Shown: positions 63,915-64,000 of the stretch, piece by piece
How positions within the stretch are numbered: position 1 is the stretch's first letter
Layout: each line of letters opens with the position of its first letter
NCBI GenBank assembly: GCA_963792875.1
Contig: CAWBXV010000003.1
Coordinates: 1 to 64,000, forward strand
Source: JAHEGP01 sp963792875
GTDB lineage: Bacteria > Pseudomonadota > Gammaproteobacteria > Pseudomonadales > JAHEGP01
DNA: 64,000 nt
Direction of reading: 5' to 3'
Notes under the pieces: model-generated
Told to the model about the DNA's origin: nothing
Databases searched by the model: none
What the model saw: the letters and a program-made list of their open reading frames with translations, nothing else
Program-made: the position numbers and the translations under genes

Positions 63915-64000
63915 ATGATTTCAGAAGAGCAACTCGAGAATACCCTGGAATGGCTGCTCTGGGCGCTCCACGATGACGTCGCCGCGCTGCCGATCGAGGC
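63915..64000 (+). CDS. partial CDS at the window edge
   Basis: An ATG behind TTGAGGAG opens a frame that reads MISEEQLENTLEWLLWALH and runs off the end of the window. Only 28 residues are visible, too few to assign a family. Confidence 0.6.
   Translation, partial: MISEEQLENTLEWLLWALHDDVAALPIE

Overview
The window is GC-rich (about two thirds G+C by eye) and looks like a chromosomal segment of a Gram-negative gammaproteobacterium. Pointers are a homodimeric-type pyruvate dehydrogenase E1 (aceE) followed by a two-lipoyl-domain E2 (aceF), a bepA/tusA/AI-2E-transporter neighbourhood, MscK-type channels, a proteobacterial-type heme A synthase, RlpA and YciH. Proteins with VPLPA/PEP-CTERM sorting tails together with a wax-ester-synthase homologue suggest an aquatic, possibly Halieaceae-like lineage. 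That placement is an inference and no marker gene proves it.

Layout. 1-8.7 kb is an accessory-looking stretch. It holds a degraded IS630-family element, a decayed PEP-CTERM gene, three intact PEP-CTERM exported proteins (two with candidate sigma-54 promoters), two REP-like palindromes, a small lipoprotein and an NAD-dependent epimerase. 8.7-14.3 kb carries a DUF1499 lipoprotein, an AEC permease, a second copy of the epimerase, an SDR, purU preceded by a six-copy 14-bp tandem repeat, and a 3-mercaptopyruvate-type sulfurtransferase. 14.4-17 kb has a frameshifted DcaP-like porin and an exported glutaminase. 17.5-26.8 kb holds an internally deleted AI-2E remnant and three consecutive mechanosensitive-channel genes, followed by nadA and an AsmA-family gene.

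31-35 kb is the most interesting operon: a DcuB-type C4-dicarboxylate carrier, an aspartate ammonia-lyase with a clear export signal, and a periplasmic L-asparaginase. It sits downstream of a well-placed FNR/Anr-type box and ends in a strong terminator. Read together, these predict that asparagine is converted to aspartate and then fumarate outside the cytoplasm. An exported glutaminase lies about 14 kb away. A group IIC-like intron with its reverse transcriptase sits exactly behind that terminator.

36.9-43 kb holds bepA, tusA, an AI-2E transporter and an M16 protease. 43.3-44.9 kb encodes an unusual protein with two near-duplicate receiver domains, a transmembrane helix and an OmpA-like C-terminal domain. 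45-49.6 kb is aceE-aceF; aceF carries a frameshift inside a repeated linker. The rest (49.6-64 kb) contains a cation/proton antiporter, a di-haem cytochrome c peroxidase, assorted hydrolases and oxidoreductases, RlpA, a YkvA-family protein, a WS/DGAT homologue with an altered active-site motif, yciH, a heme A synthase, a tandem universal-stress protein, an LLM-type oxidoreductase, tRNA-Gly(CCC), a small outer-membrane protein and the start of a further gene cut by the window edge.
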